DNA from: Bacteroides intestinalis DSM 17393
GTDB taxonomy: Bacteria; Bacteroidota; Bacteroidia; Bacteroidales; Bacteroidaceae
DNA length: 64,000 bases
Direction of reading: 5' to 3'
Assembly (NCBI RefSeq): GCF_000172175.1
Contig: NZ_ABJL02000008.1
Location: forward strand, 2,418,001-2,482,000
The translations under genes were made by a program, and so were the position numbers. Under the pieces are notes generated by a model. That model was given only the letters and a program-made list of their open reading frames with translations. It did not search any database and was not told the origin of the DNA. Positions within the stretch are counted from its first letter, which is position 1; every line of letters starts with the position of its first letter. Below are positions 36,458 through 44,622 of this stretch, piece after piece.

Positions 36458-38206
36458 TCAATATCTGTTGATTACCTCTTTGGCTTTGTTTACAGCAGTA
36501 GCTGCCGGAATTTCTCCCAAACTCCGCTCGTCGAACATTTGCAATATTTTCTCAATATTCTTAATAGCACCTTTATTACCTTTCTTCTTAAATTCTTCTT
36601 TCAGAATACGCACTTTTTCAAAAGCTTGCACACCCTCGACCAGACGCTCCATGCGGATGGATGAACGAGCACCGGGATAGATCAGATAAGTATCCCCTGC
36701 CGCCCACGCGGTAAAACGGCTATCCTGCAACGGATTTTTCACCCAGCTATTCAATGCCCAACGCAAATAACCATCCAGATTTTCTTTAGCGCTATGCCAT
36801 GCCAGCCATTCGGCTTCGGCAGGTGGGCTAAAAGTAAAGGTGTTCGGACGAGGTTCCGAACAGCAGGTATAATAAGTGGTTACTTTTCCGGCTTCACGGC
36901 GTGAATCAATCGTTTCAGGCGGGAATCTCTCGGCAATCGTAATGCAATAATCATCCAGTTCATCCACCAATTCAGGGTGATAAGTTCCGGCCAGTGAAAC
37001 CTTAAAATCCTTATCGGCTTTGCGGATCACTTTTAATGTTTCCTGCATGTCTTTCATGAGGCGTTCATCCATAGCGATATGAGTAATCTCAAACCATCCT
37101 TTTTCCTTCAGATGTTGGGCAAACGATTTCAGCATCGTTATCCAGAACTCTTCGTAAGCAGCTTCTCCCGGCTTGGCATTCAAATATTTGAATGAATTGC
37201 TCGCCTGGTCAAAGTACTGAAAAGAAAGTCGCCAAGGTACCATAGAGAAACAACTGATTTGCTTCCTGACACCTGTGCTCATCATAAACTCCACCCATTT
37301 ATCGAACACCATATAATCAAAATACCAGGTACCGTCGGCTTTCTTCAGCCAGGTGACCATGCTCTCGAAAGCATCATACGTCTGCCCGTTCCAAGGCTTG
37401 TGCATAATGGAAGCGGTAATCACTTTCCCGCCTGCATCGGCATACAACTTCATCAACGGGCGCATCAGTTCAAAATGTTTGTCACTGAATGGTTCCACCC
37501 CATAATAGCGCGCCACAGCATAGGGATTCTGCCATAGGTCCAGATGGAAAGCCCATTCGGAAGGAACAGGAAGGATACGGTTCTTTACATTAACAGTCAG
37601 TTTCAATTCAGACAAAGCAGTATCTCCGTTTCGCACGGTAACCGTTCCCGTATATTTTCCGGCTTTAGCATACTGCGGCACTCGAACACTGATCCAACCT
37701 CCTTGGGCAGAGTTGGCAGGAATCACCAGGGAAGGGGTAAGATGATCAAGTACATCCGCCACCAGAGTAGAGTCAAAGTCGGCACTGTTGCGATAGCCAC
37801 ATGCCCCCAATCCATCCTTGTTCAGTTCATCGGTCATAACATAGCGTACAAAACTAGTGCGAATATCGTCTTTACTAATGGTTTCGGAGCCGGAAGTCAG
37901 ATCACTGACAGTGAAAGTCAGATTGTTTAATGTTTCAGGAGTCCACACTACCAGTTGGGCAGATACTTTTTCACCTTTCCAAGCTGTGAGATTAATATTT
38001 TTCTTTATTCCGGAAATAGCGGCAGGTTCTTCCTTCTTATACCGTATGTCCGTACTTCCCCAACTGACTTGCGGGACTTTCACTTCAGACCATAAAACCG
38101 GATTGACGGCTACTGGATTGGGAACCTCCTGATAAGATTCCGTATCTTGAGCATTCAGGCATACCGTAGAGAACAGGAGAGTTCCCAGGAATAAGAGTTT
38201 TGTCAT
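36458..38206 (-). CDS. Secreted DUF4091-type glycoside-hydrolase-like protein
   Basis: A 582-residue protein with signal peptide (ending CLNAQD). The N-terminal half is beta-sandwich-like (about 60-210, WKGEKVSAQLVVWTP), the second half a likely TIM-barrel of the DUF4091/DUF6067 type, with HIAMDERLMKDM, AGTYHPELVDELDDY, TYYTCCSEPRPNTFTFSPPAE and DGYLRWALNSWVKNP. Proteins of this group are annotated as putative glycoside hydrolases and often occur in glycan loci; no activity can be assigned from sequence alone. D and E in AMDER are candidate catalytic acids. It stands alone with a TATTTTTG box at 38244..38237. Confidence 0.75.
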   Translation of the reverse strand: MTKLLFLGTLLFSTVCLNAQDTESYQEVPNPVAVNPVLWSEVKVPQVSWGSTDIRYKKEEPAAISGIKKNINLTAWKGEKVSAQLVVWTPETLNNLTFTVSDLTSGSETISKDDIRTSFVRYVMTDELNKDGLGACGYRNSADFDSTLVADVLDHLTPSLVIPANSAQGGWISVRVPQYAKAGKYTGTVTVRNGDTALSELKLTVNVKNRILPVPSEWAFHLDLWQNPYAVARYYGVEPFSDKHFELMRPLMKLYADAGGKVITASIMHKPWNGQTYDAFESMVTWLKKADGTWYFDYMVFDKWVEFMMSTGVRKQISCFSMVPWRLSFQYFDQASNSFKYLNAKPGEAAYEEFWITMLKSFAQHLKEKGWFEITHIAMDERLMKDMQETLKVIRKADKDFKVSLAGTYHPELVDELDDYCITIAERFPPETIDSRREAGKVTTYYTCCSEPRPNTFTFSPPAEAEWLAWHSAKENLDGYLRWALNSWVKNPLQDSRFTAWAAGDTYLIYPGARSSIRMERLVEGVQAFEKVRILKEEFKKKGNKGAIKNIEKILQMFDERSLGEIPAATAVNKAKEVINRY

Positions 38207-38236
38207 AGGTTAACTACAAATTAGGGGTTTGGAAAG

Positions 38237-38244
38237 CAAAAATA
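38237..38244 (-). promoter_or_regulatory. -7 box of the DUF4091-type gene
   Basis: Minus-strand TATTTTTG, 31 bp before the ATG at 38206. Confidence 0.4.
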
Positions 38245-38519
38245 AAGAAAAGGCAATGCGAAAACAAGGAAAGAGCGATGTTTTTAAAAAGAAAGAGTAA
38301 GACAATATTTTAACAAATATAAGAATAAAGACGGCAGAAAATAAATGAAGAGAAGTAGTTTACAGATAAAAGTTATGCGGAAAACTTAAAATTGGAAACA
38401 TTCAAACAGACTATTAATAAGTAGCGAAATCTTATGGAACTGTTCTTTAGGAGATGCTGCATCAACAGGATAATACACACTCCAAAGTCTTGACAGATGG
38501 AAATGTACACAAACCAGAT

Positions 38520-38621
38520 GCTTATAGCTGCGTTAGCTTGCGCACTTATCTGCATCGGGTAACGCTTATAGCTGCGTTGGCTTGCGCACCTATCTGAATC
38601 AGGCGATGCACCTATCTGAAT
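38520..38621. repeat. Degenerate tandem repeats of 20-24 bp
   Basis: GCACYTATCTGMAT occurs at 38542, 38586 and 38608 (spacing 44 and 22). GCTTATAGCTGCGTTRGCTT occurs at 38520 and 38564. The array lies in a 906-bp space without an annotated gene (38207-39112). The rest of that space holds AT-rich sequence, a TGTGTGTAACACA palindrome at 38749-38761 and the short ORF at 38803. Confidence 0.7.
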
Positions 38622-38802
38622 GTACTTTTCCTAGCTAAATTCTTTTCTTAAGTTAATAATTTATTTAAAATCAGATTTGAAAGTAAAGTTAACGGTTATA
38701 ACTGTATATTCTACTACTTCCATCTAAAACATGAAGTTTTTCTGTTTATGTGTGTAACACAGCTTAAAGAAAAAGTAAGGAAATTCGCGCCTCCGAGTGC
38801 GT

Positions 38803-38955
38803 ATGCGCCCGTACATCATTAATAAGAAAAAGACGGCACGGACGTATTATTCCACCGTGACCGCAGCTTATCTACCGGATTCTATTCCAAGATCGTTTCG
38901 GGTCTATATTCTCGAAATCTACCGTCAAGACTCCAGAATTGTAGCTGGCGGGTAG
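38803..38955 (+). CDS. Possible 50-residue small protein of unknown function
   Basis: ATG at 38803 opens a frame of 50 codons to TAG at 38955: basic N-terminus MRPYIINKKKTARTYYS, then an aliphatic and aromatic part including RSFRVYILEIYRQDSR. Codon choice resembles that of neighbours and the local GC content is clearly higher than in the flanking AT-rich spacer. No promoter or ribosome site is obvious. After the stop the same frame continues as a glycine-rich stretch (GGGEGNGGSEGS), which may be chance or point to decay. It could equally be part of a dispersed non-coding repeat. I do not recognize a family. Confidence 0.3.
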   Translation: MRPYIINKKKTARTYYSTVTAAYLPDSIPRSFRVYILEIYRQDSRIVAGG

Positions 38956-39059
38956 AATAATGGCGTCGTAGGTGGCGGTGAAGGCAACGGTGGCAGTGAA
39001 GGCAGCATAAATGTGAATGAAATGTTTAACGAACTATTGCTTAGTAAAATGCAAATAAA

Positions 39060-39091
39060 TTTGCTACTGCACTCGGTTTGCACTATCTTTG
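39060..39091 (+). promoter_or_regulatory. Consensus promoter of the DUF5063 gene
   Basis: TTTG at 39060-39063, 20-bp spacer, TATCTTTG at 39084-39091. The stretch TTGCACTATCTTTGCG is identical to that of the rpmE2 promoter. Confidence 0.75.
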
Positions 39092-39112
39092 CGTTTCAAA
39101 ATCAAGTAGATT

Positions 39113-39757
39113 ATGAAAAAAGAAAGCCAAGTGATATTCGACCGCAACGTGGTGGAGTTCGTCACCGTAGCTGCCGAGTTCTGTAAGTTCCTAGAACAGG
39201 CGGAGACGATGAAACGCGATACATTTGTCGATACCTCATTAAAGATACTTCCGCTACTTTACCTCAAGACTGCCATGCTACCCGAAACGGAAATAATAGG
39301 CGATGAGGCCCCCGAAAGCTATGTGACGGAGGAAACGTATGAAGTGCTTCGCATCAACCTTGCCGGTATTCTTGCCGAAAAAGATGATTATCTGGATGTA
39401 TTCATACAAGATATGGTTTATAGCGACCAACCCATCAAGAAGAATATTTCCGAAGACCTGGCGGATATTTACCAGGCCATCAAAGATTTCATTTTCGTCT
39501 TCCAACTGGGATTGAATAAAACGATGAACGACTCTCTCGCCATCTGCCAAGAGCAGTTCAAAGAGTACTGGGGACAAACGTTGGTGAACACTCTACGTGC
39601 ACTACACGACGTGAAATACAACCATGCCGCCGAAGAAGAAGACACAATTGAAGAAGATTTTGATGAAGAAGAATGCGGTTGTCATGGCCACGATCATGGT
39701 CATTGCGATTGCGACGATGATGATTGCCATTGCCACGGCCATCATCATCACGAATAA
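39113..39757 (+). CDS. DUF5063 protein with His/Cys/Asp metal-binding tail
   Basis: A 214-residue, mostly helical cytoplasmic protein of the DUF5063 type (VEFVTVAAEFCKFLEQAE, FVDTSLKILPLLYLKTAMLP). Residues from about 178 to the end form an acidic run followed by a tail packed with His, Cys and Asp (CGCHGHDHGHCDCDDD, then HCHGHHHHE), like metal-storage or nickel/zinc chaperone tails. It begins a plus-strand cluster and precedes a DEDD exonuclease by 11 bp, so the two are very likely cotranscribed. Function is unknown; metal binding is inferred from the tail. Confidence 0.82.
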   Translation: MKKESQVIFDRNVVEFVTVAAEFCKFLEQAETMKRDTFVDTSLKILPLLYLKTAMLPETEIIGDEAPESYVTEETYEVLRINLAGILAEKDDYLDVFIQDMVYSDQPIKKNISEDLADIYQAIKDFIFVFQLGLNKTMNDSLAICQEQFKEYWGQTLVNTLRALHDVKYNHAAEEEDTIEEDFDEEECGCHGHDHGHCDCDDDDCHCHGHHHHE

Positions 39758-39768
39758 AGAAATTAATT

Positions 39769-40401
39769 ATGGTTATTAAAAAAACAATCAATAAGGAAGC
39801 TATCAAAGAAATGCCCAAAGTTCTCTTTCCAGGACAAATACATATGGTACAAACCCCCTGGGAAGCAGAAAAGGCAGTTACTTACCTGAAGCAATATCCT
39901 TTGCTGGGAATTGACAGCGAAACCCGCCCGTCGTTCACCAAAGGGCAATCACACAAGGTGGCACTGCTACAGGTATCCTCTGAAAAAGATTGCTTCCTCT
40001 TCCGCCTGAACCTGACCGGCCTGACGCTTCCTATTATTTCATTGCTGGAAAGCCCATCGGTCACCAAAGTCGGGCTCTCGCTGCGAGACGACTTTATGAT
40101 GCTGCACAAACGTGCTCCCTTTGAACAACGCGCCTGCATCGAATTGCAAGAATATGTCCGTATGTTCGGCATACAGGACAAGAGCCTGCAGAAAATCTAT
40201 GGTATCCTGTTCGGTGAAAAGATTTCCAAATCGCAACGTCTTTCCAACTGGGAAGCTGAACACCTGACCGAACCTCAGAAACAGTATGCGGCTACCGATG
40301 CATGGGCATGCCTCAACATCTATAACCGACTGCAAGAATTAAAAATCAGCGGTGACTATGAGTTGGCACCGGACGAAACAGAGGAAATTATAACCCAATA
40401 A
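39769..40401 (+). CDS. DEDD-family 3'-5' exonuclease (RNase D/WRN-like)
   Basis: From the ATG at 39769 (210 residues); the open frame upstream overlaps the DUF5063 gene. The exonuclease motifs are intact: Exo I GIDSET with D49 and E51, Exo II GLSLRDDF, and Exo III YAATDAWA with Y and D, the DEDDy type. Such proteins remove nucleotides from 3' ends of RNA or DNA using two metal ions; this single-domain form has no HRDC domain, unlike full RNase D. It follows the DUF5063 gene by 11 bp. Substrate unknown. Confidence 0.88.
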   Translation: MVIKKTINKEAIKEMPKVLFPGQIHMVQTPWEAEKAVTYLKQYPLLGIDSETRPSFTKGQSHKVALLQVSSEKDCFLFRLNLTGLTLPIISLLESPSVTKVGLSLRDDFMMLHKRAPFEQRACIELQEYVRMFGIQDKSLQKIYGILFGEKISKSQRLSNWEAEHLTEPQKQYAATDAWACLNIYNRLQELKISGDYELAPDETEEIITQ

Positions 40402-40457
40402 TCAGTGTGATACTACTCACTCATCACTAACAGCTAATCGTTAATCACTATAACAGC

Positions 40458-41639
40458 ATGTACAAAGTATATCTCAAATCTGGCAAAGAAGAGTCATTAA
40501 AACGTTTTCATCCCTGGGTGTTTTCGGGTGCTATCGCTCATTTCGACGGTGAACCCGAAGAAGGCGAAGTAGTAGAAATTTATACTTCCAAGAAGGAATT
40601 CATTGCCAAAGGACATTTCCAGATTGGCAGCATTGCCGTACGCGTACTCTCTTTCCATCAGGATGAGGCTATCGATTTCGATTTCTGGAAACGCAAACTC
40701 AGTATTGCTTATGAGATGCGCCGCAGCATTGGTATTGCAGAGAACCCAACTAATAATACTTACAGACTGGTACATGGAGAAGGTGATAATCTCCCCGGAC
40801 TAATCATTGATATTTATGCCCGCACCGCCGTGATGCAGGCACACTCTGCCGGTATGCATCTCGACCGTATGGAAATAGCCAATGCTCTCAGTGAAGTAAT
40901 GGGTGATAAAATAGAGAATATCTATTATAAATCAGAAACGACTCTTCCCTTCAAGGCTGATCTTTACCCTGAAAACGGTTTCTTGAAAGGAGGCAGCACT
41001 GATAATGTAGCTATGGAATATGGACTGAAATTCCATATTGACTGGTTGAAAGGACAAAAGACAGGTTTTTTCGTTGACCAACGTGAAAACCGCTCCTTGC
41101 TGGAACGTTATGCAAATGGACGTTCCATATTAAACATGTTCTGTTATACCGGTGGCTTCTCTGTTTATGGTATGCGTGGAAATGCCAAACTGGTACATTC
41201 CGTAGACAGTTCAGCCAAAGCAATTGACCTCACAAATAAGAATATAGAATTGAATTTCCCCGGTGATGCCCGCCATGCAGCTTTTGCCGAAGATGCCTTC
41301 AAATATCTGGATCGTATGGGTGACCAATACGACTTGATTGTTCTGGACCCGCCTGCATTTGCCAAACACCGCGATGCTTTGCGCAATGCCCTGCAAGGTT
41401 ACCGCAAACTGAATGTAAAAGCTTTCGAGAAGATCAAACCAGGCGGTATTCTATTTACTTTTTCCTGCTCGCAAGCAGTCAGCAAAGAAAACTTCCGCAC
41501 GGCAGTCTTCACAGCAGCTGCAATGTCCGGTCGCAGCGTTCGCATCCTGCATCAACTGACGCAACCCGCCGACCATCCGGTAAGTATATATCATCCCGAG
41601 GGGGAATATCTGAAAGGATTAGTGTTGTATGTAGAATAA
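40458..41639 (+). CDS. rlmI: RlmI-like 23S rRNA (cytosine-C5) methyltransferase
   Basis: A 393-residue enzyme with an N-terminal PUA domain (about 1-75, MYKVYLKSGKEESLKRFHPWVFSGAI), a linking beta domain, and a Rossmann methyltransferase domain. SAM-binding and catalytic strings include GFFVDQRENR, SILNMFCYTGGFSVYG, YDLIVLDPPAFAKHRDALRNALQGYRKLN and FTFSCSQAV with cysteine. RlmI methylates C1962 of E. coli 23S rRNA; the same site is assumed here. A 56-bp spacer with ACTCATCACTAACAG-like words separates it from the exonuclease gene. Confidence 0.9.
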   Translation: MYKVYLKSGKEESLKRFHPWVFSGAIAHFDGEPEEGEVVEIYTSKKEFIAKGHFQIGSIAVRVLSFHQDEAIDFDFWKRKLSIAYEMRRSIGIAENPTNNTYRLVHGEGDNLPGLIIDIYARTAVMQAHSAGMHLDRMEIANALSEVMGDKIENIYYKSETTLPFKADLYPENGFLKGGSTDNVAMEYGLKFHIDWLKGQKTGFFVDQRENRSLLERYANGRSILNMFCYTGGFSVYGMRGNAKLVHSVDSSAKAIDLTNKNIELNFPGDARHAAFAEDAFKYLDRMGDQYDLIVLDPPAFAKHRDALRNALQGYRKLNVKAFEKIKPGGILFTFSCSQAVSKENFRTAVFTAAAMSGRSVRILHQLTQPADHPVSIYHPEGEYLKGLVLYVE

Positions 41640-41729
41640 ATAGTGCATGTACTTTGGTCCTTATAAAGGGGGAAAGCACTCCTTATATTCTAAAAGATGT
41701 TAAACCAAAGAAGAAAATCACTAAAACGT

Positions 41730-41761
41730 TATGTTGTATAACATAAAACCTCTACATTTGC
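41730..41761 (+). promoter_or_regulatory. Promoter with overlapping perfect palindrome for a small RNA unit
   Basis: TACATTTG at 41754-41761 is the -7 box. TTATGTT (41730-41736), GTAT, AACATAA (41741-41747) is a perfect palindrome covering the -33 region, with the 5-4-5 layout usual for Crp/Fnr-type sites. Confidence 0.55.
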
Positions 41762-41767
41762 ACTGTG

Positions 41768-41835
41768 TTTTTCATGGTATTAGATTTAAGGTTAATAAAG
41801 ATTGGCTGTCTGGGATAGATAGCCTTCTTTTTTTA
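41768..41835 (+). ncRNA. Putative small RNA or orphan leader with terminator
   Basis: Between its own -7 box and a strong terminator there is no reading frame of note. The terminator is GGCTGTCT (41804-41811), AGATAGCC (41817-41824) with one G-U pair, then TTCTTTTTTT. The implied transcript is about 65 nt. The nucleoside transporter gene has a separate promoter downstream (41937), so this unit need not be its leader. I have an impression that similar sequence recurs in other Bacteroidales, but could not check. Confidence 0.45.
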
Positions 41836-41936
41836 TATACACTTGCCTACTTCACTTTTTACCATCTATTCTTCACCATTCTTCACTTTTATGTGCTTTT
41901 TATCAATTAACTTGCTCACGCAATCAACGAAAATAT

Positions 41937-41944
41937 TATATTTG
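41937..41944 (+). promoter_or_regulatory. -7 box of the nucleoside transporter gene
   Basis: TATATTTG with CTTG at 41911-41914 (22-bp spacer), 47 bp before the ATG at 41991. Confidence 0.5.
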
Positions 41945-41990
41945 CATCTATTATTTAATGTGAAAAGGAAACACACAAATTAGAAAAGTC

Positions 41991-43250
41991 ATGAGTATAA
42001 AAGTTCGTTTGATTATCATGAACTTCCTGCAATTCTTCGTATGGGGGTCATGGTTAATTTCATTAGGAGGTTACATGGGCAGAGAACTCCACTTCGAAGG
42101 AGGCCAAATCGGTGCAATCTTCGCAACCATGGGTATCGCCTCTCTGATTATGCCTGGCATCATTGGTATCATTGCCGATAAATGGTTTAATGCAGAACGC
42201 TTATACGGACTTTGCCACATTGCAGGGGCTGCCTGTCTTTTCTATGCTTCCACGGCTACGGGATATGACCAGATGTATTGGGCAATGCTACTCAATTTAT
42301 TGGTATATATGCCTACTTTATCACTGGCCAATACAGTTTCGTACAATTCGCTTGAACAATATAAGTGTGACCTTATCAAGGATTTCCCACCCATTCGCGT
42401 ATGGGGCACTATCGGTTTCATTTGTGCAATGTGGGCGGTGGACCTTACCGGATTCAAGAACTCAAGCGCCCAACTCTATGTAGGTGGTGCATCCGCATTA
42501 ATGCTGGGTCTGTACTCTTTCACCCTGCCAGCATGTAAACCTGCCAAGACCGGAAAGAAATCACTGATTTCTTCTTTAGGACTGGATGCATTCGTACTAT
42601 TCAAAAGAAAGAAAATGGCTATTTTCTTCTTGTTCTCCATGCTTCTGGGAGCAGCGTTGCAGATTACCAACACGTATGGCGATCTTTTCTTAGGTAGTTT
42701 TGCCAGTATTCCGGAATATGCAGAGTCTTTCGGTGTGAAGCATTCGGTTATCCTGCTATCCATCTCGCAGATGTCCGAAACATTATTTATTCTCGCCATA
42801 CCTTTCTTCCTGAGACATTTCGGAATTAAACAGGTCATGCTAATCAGTATGTTTGCATGGGTATTCCGATTCGGATTGTTCGGGTTCGGTGATCCGGGCT
42901 CCGGACTGTGGATGTTAATCCTATCCATGATTGTGTATGGCATGGCATTCGATTTCTTCAACATTTCAGGTTCGTTGTTTGTTGAACAGGAAACCAGTTC
43001 CAATATCCGCGCCAGTGCCCAGGGATTATTCTTTATGATGACAAACGGCTTGGGCGCCATTATTGGAGGATACGCCAGCGGTGCCGTAGTAGATGCCTTC
43101 TCGGTATATGCCGACGGCAGACTGGTGAGCCGAGAGTGGCCTCAAATTTGGTTGATCTTTGCTGCTTATGCATTGGTTATCGGTATTTTGTTTGCCTTGG
43201 TATTCAAGTACAAACACCAGCCGGAAGAAGCAGCAAATAAAAAGCAGTAA
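41991..43250 (+). CDS. nupG: NupG-type nucleoside:proton symporter (MFS)
   Basis: A 419-residue inner-membrane protein with about 12 hydrophobic helices. The start MSIKVRLIIMNFLQFFVWGSWLISLG is the hallmark N-terminus of the NupG/XapB nucleoside:H+ symporter family. Later family strings include PPIRVWGTIGFI, SQMSETLFILAIPFFLRHFGIK and YGMAFDFFNISGSLFVEQE. It imports purine and pyrimidine nucleosides by proton symport in related bacteria. It opens a plus-strand gene run with the DUF151 and rsmE genes. Confidence 0.9.
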   Translation: MSIKVRLIIMNFLQFFVWGSWLISLGGYMGRELHFEGGQIGAIFATMGIASLIMPGIIGIIADKWFNAERLYGLCHIAGAACLFYASTATGYDQMYWAMLLNLLVYMPTLSLANTVSYNSLEQYKCDLIKDFPPIRVWGTIGFICAMWAVDLTGFKNSSAQLYVGGASALMLGLYSFTLPACKPAKTGKKSLISSLGLDAFVLFKRKKMAIFFLFSMLLGAALQITNTYGDLFLGSFASIPEYAESFGVKHSVILLSISQMSETLFILAIPFFLRHFGIKQVMLISMFAWVFRFGLFGFGDPGSGLWMLILSMIVYGMAFDFFNISGSLFVEQETSSNIRASAQGLFFMMTNGLGAIIGGYASGAVVDAFSVYADGRLVSREWPQIWLIFAAYALVIGILFALVFKYKHQPEEAANKKQ

Positions 43251-43256
43251 GTAGCA

Positions 43257-43280
43257 AGTGGCTGGTAGCTGCCAGCCACT
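43257..43280. repeat. 9-bp intergenic hairpin between the transporter and DUF151 genes
   Basis: AGTGGCTGG (43257-43265) and CCAGCCACT (43272-43280), loop TAGCTG, no T run. It fills the 42-bp spacer. Confidence 0.55.
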
Positions 43281-43292
43281 CGGAAAAATATT

Positions 43293-43895
43293 ATGGATAA
43301 AAAGAAGAAAATAGAACTAGAAGTACTAAACATTTCCAATAGTCAGGAACAAGCAGGAGCTTACGCTTTGGTATTGGGAGAAGTGGAGGGCACCCGCCAA
43401 TTACCGGTTATCATTGGTGCGGCGGAAGCGCAGGCAATGCTAATCAGCCTGAAAGGGATTATTCCACCACGCCCCTTGACTCATAACCTTTTCGCTTCGT
43501 GTCTGGAAGTATTGGGAGTGAATATGATGCGTGCTCTTATCTACAGGGTAGACAATGGTGTATTCTATTCTTATATCTACCTGAAAGCAGACGATGCGAT
43601 CATTCGCATGGATGCCCGCACATCCGATGCGGTTGCTATGGCTTTACGGATGAAAGCCCCCATCTTTATTTACGAGGAGATTCTGGAAGCGGAACAACTC
43701 AAAACCGGAAAAGAGAACGAAACTGGCAGTGTAGCTCCTATGGGCGAAAACCCTTCCCCACATGATGATGAATTCTTCCACGGAGATACGATGGAGATGC
43801 TACAAAAGGCATTGCAAGAAGCCATAGCCAACGAGAATTACGAACGAGCAGCCCACATCAGGGACGAAATTACCAAACGAAAAGAACAGCAATAG
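43293..43895 (+). CDS. DUF151 bifunctional-nuclease family protein with UVR motif
   Basis: A 200-residue cytoplasmic protein. Residues about 1-135 are the DUF151 (bifunctional nuclease) domain: ELEVLNISNSQ, LPVIIGAAEAQAMLISLKGIIPPRPLTHNLF, and RMDARTSDAVAMALRMKAPIF. The C-terminus (about 160-200, MLQKALQEAIANENYERAAHIRDEITKR) is a UVR (UvrB/UvrC-type) helical hairpin that binds partners. Nuclease activity was described for plant members; the bacterial role is unsettled. It precedes rsmE by 4 bp. Confidence 0.88.
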   Translation: MDKKKKIELEVLNISNSQEQAGAYALVLGEVEGTRQLPVIIGAAEAQAMLISLKGIIPPRPLTHNLFASCLEVLGVNMMRALIYRVDNGVFYSYIYLKADDAIIRMDARTSDAVAMALRMKAPIFIYEEILEAEQLKTGKENETGSVAPMGENPSPHDDEFFHGDTMEMLQKALQEAIANENYERAAHIRDEITKRKEQQ

Positions 43896-43899
43896 ACTT

Positions 43900-44598
43900 A
43901 TGCATGTATTCTATACACCCGACATACAAACCCGTGCCGAACTTCCCGAAGAAGAAGCCCAACACTGCATCCGCGTACTACGCCTCAATATTGGCGATCA
44001 GATTACATTGACCGATGGCAAAGGCTATTTCTATCGTGCAGAAATCAGTGCTGCTACCAACAAGCGTTGCATGGTAAACATTCTGGAGACCATTTACCAG
44101 GAACCTTTATGGAACGGACATCTGCACATTGCCATGGCCCCGACCAAGAATATGGATCGCACAGAATGGTTTGCTGAAAAAGCCACTGAAATAGGCTTCG
44201 ATGAACTGACTTTCCTGAACTGCCGCTTCTCGGAACGGAAAGTTATCAAGATCGAACGTATCAGTAAAATACTGGTGTCAGCCATCAAACAATCCCTTAA
44301 AGCCCGTTTGCCACAACTGAATGAAATGACGGATTTCAACAAGTTCATCGCGCAGCCTTTCAAAGGACAGAAGTTCATAGCTCACTGTTACGAAGGAGAA
44401 AAGCCGCTATTGAAAGATGTGCTCCGCAAAGGAGAAGATGCACTGGTATTAATCGGTCCGGAAGGGGATTTCAGTGAAGAAGAAGTGCAAAAGGCAATAG
44501 AAAACGGCTTTACTCCCATTAGTCTGGGAAAGTCGAGACTGCGTACAGAAACGGCAGCTCTAGTGGCCTGCCACATTCTGAACTTACAAAATCAATGA
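43900..44598 (+). CDS. rsmE: 16S rRNA (uracil-1498-N3)-methyltransferase RsmE
   Basis: A 232-residue SPOUT-class enzyme. N-terminal PUA-like domain (HCIRVLRLNIGDQITLTDGKGYFYRAEI), then the knotted methyltransferase domain with MAPTKNMDRTEWFAEKATEIGFDELTFLNCRFSER, LVLIGPEGDFSEEEV and the C-terminal knot SLGKSRLRTETAALVACHIL. It methylates U1498 in the decoding region of the small subunit. Tightly linked to the DUF151 gene. Confidence 0.95.
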   Translation: MHVFYTPDIQTRAELPEEEAQHCIRVLRLNIGDQITLTDGKGYFYRAEISAATNKRCMVNILETIYQEPLWNGHLHIAMAPTKNMDRTEWFAEKATEIGFDELTFLNCRFSERKVIKIERISKILVSAIKQSLKARLPQLNEMTDFNKFIAQPFKGQKFIAHCYEGEKPLLKDVLRKGEDALVLIGPEGDFSEEEVQKAIENGFTPISLGKSRLRTETAALVACHILNLQNQ

Positions 44599-44622
44599 TA
44601 ATCACACTTAAATAATAGTTAT

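Noticed and set aside
38810..39030. Minus-strand frame with FTATVAFTATYDAIILPAS opposite the small ORF
   Set aside because: It has no ATG, GTG or TTG start after the upstream stop codon; kept only as a remark on the GC-rich island.
39724..39768. Extension of the exonuclease into the DUF5063 gene
   Set aside because: The extra residues are translated from the His-codon-rich tail in another frame; ATG at 39769 fits better.
41754..41990. Long leader of the nucleoside transporter gene
   Set aside because: A strong terminator at 41804-41835 and a separate TATATTTG box at 41937 make independent units more likely, though attenuation is not excluded.
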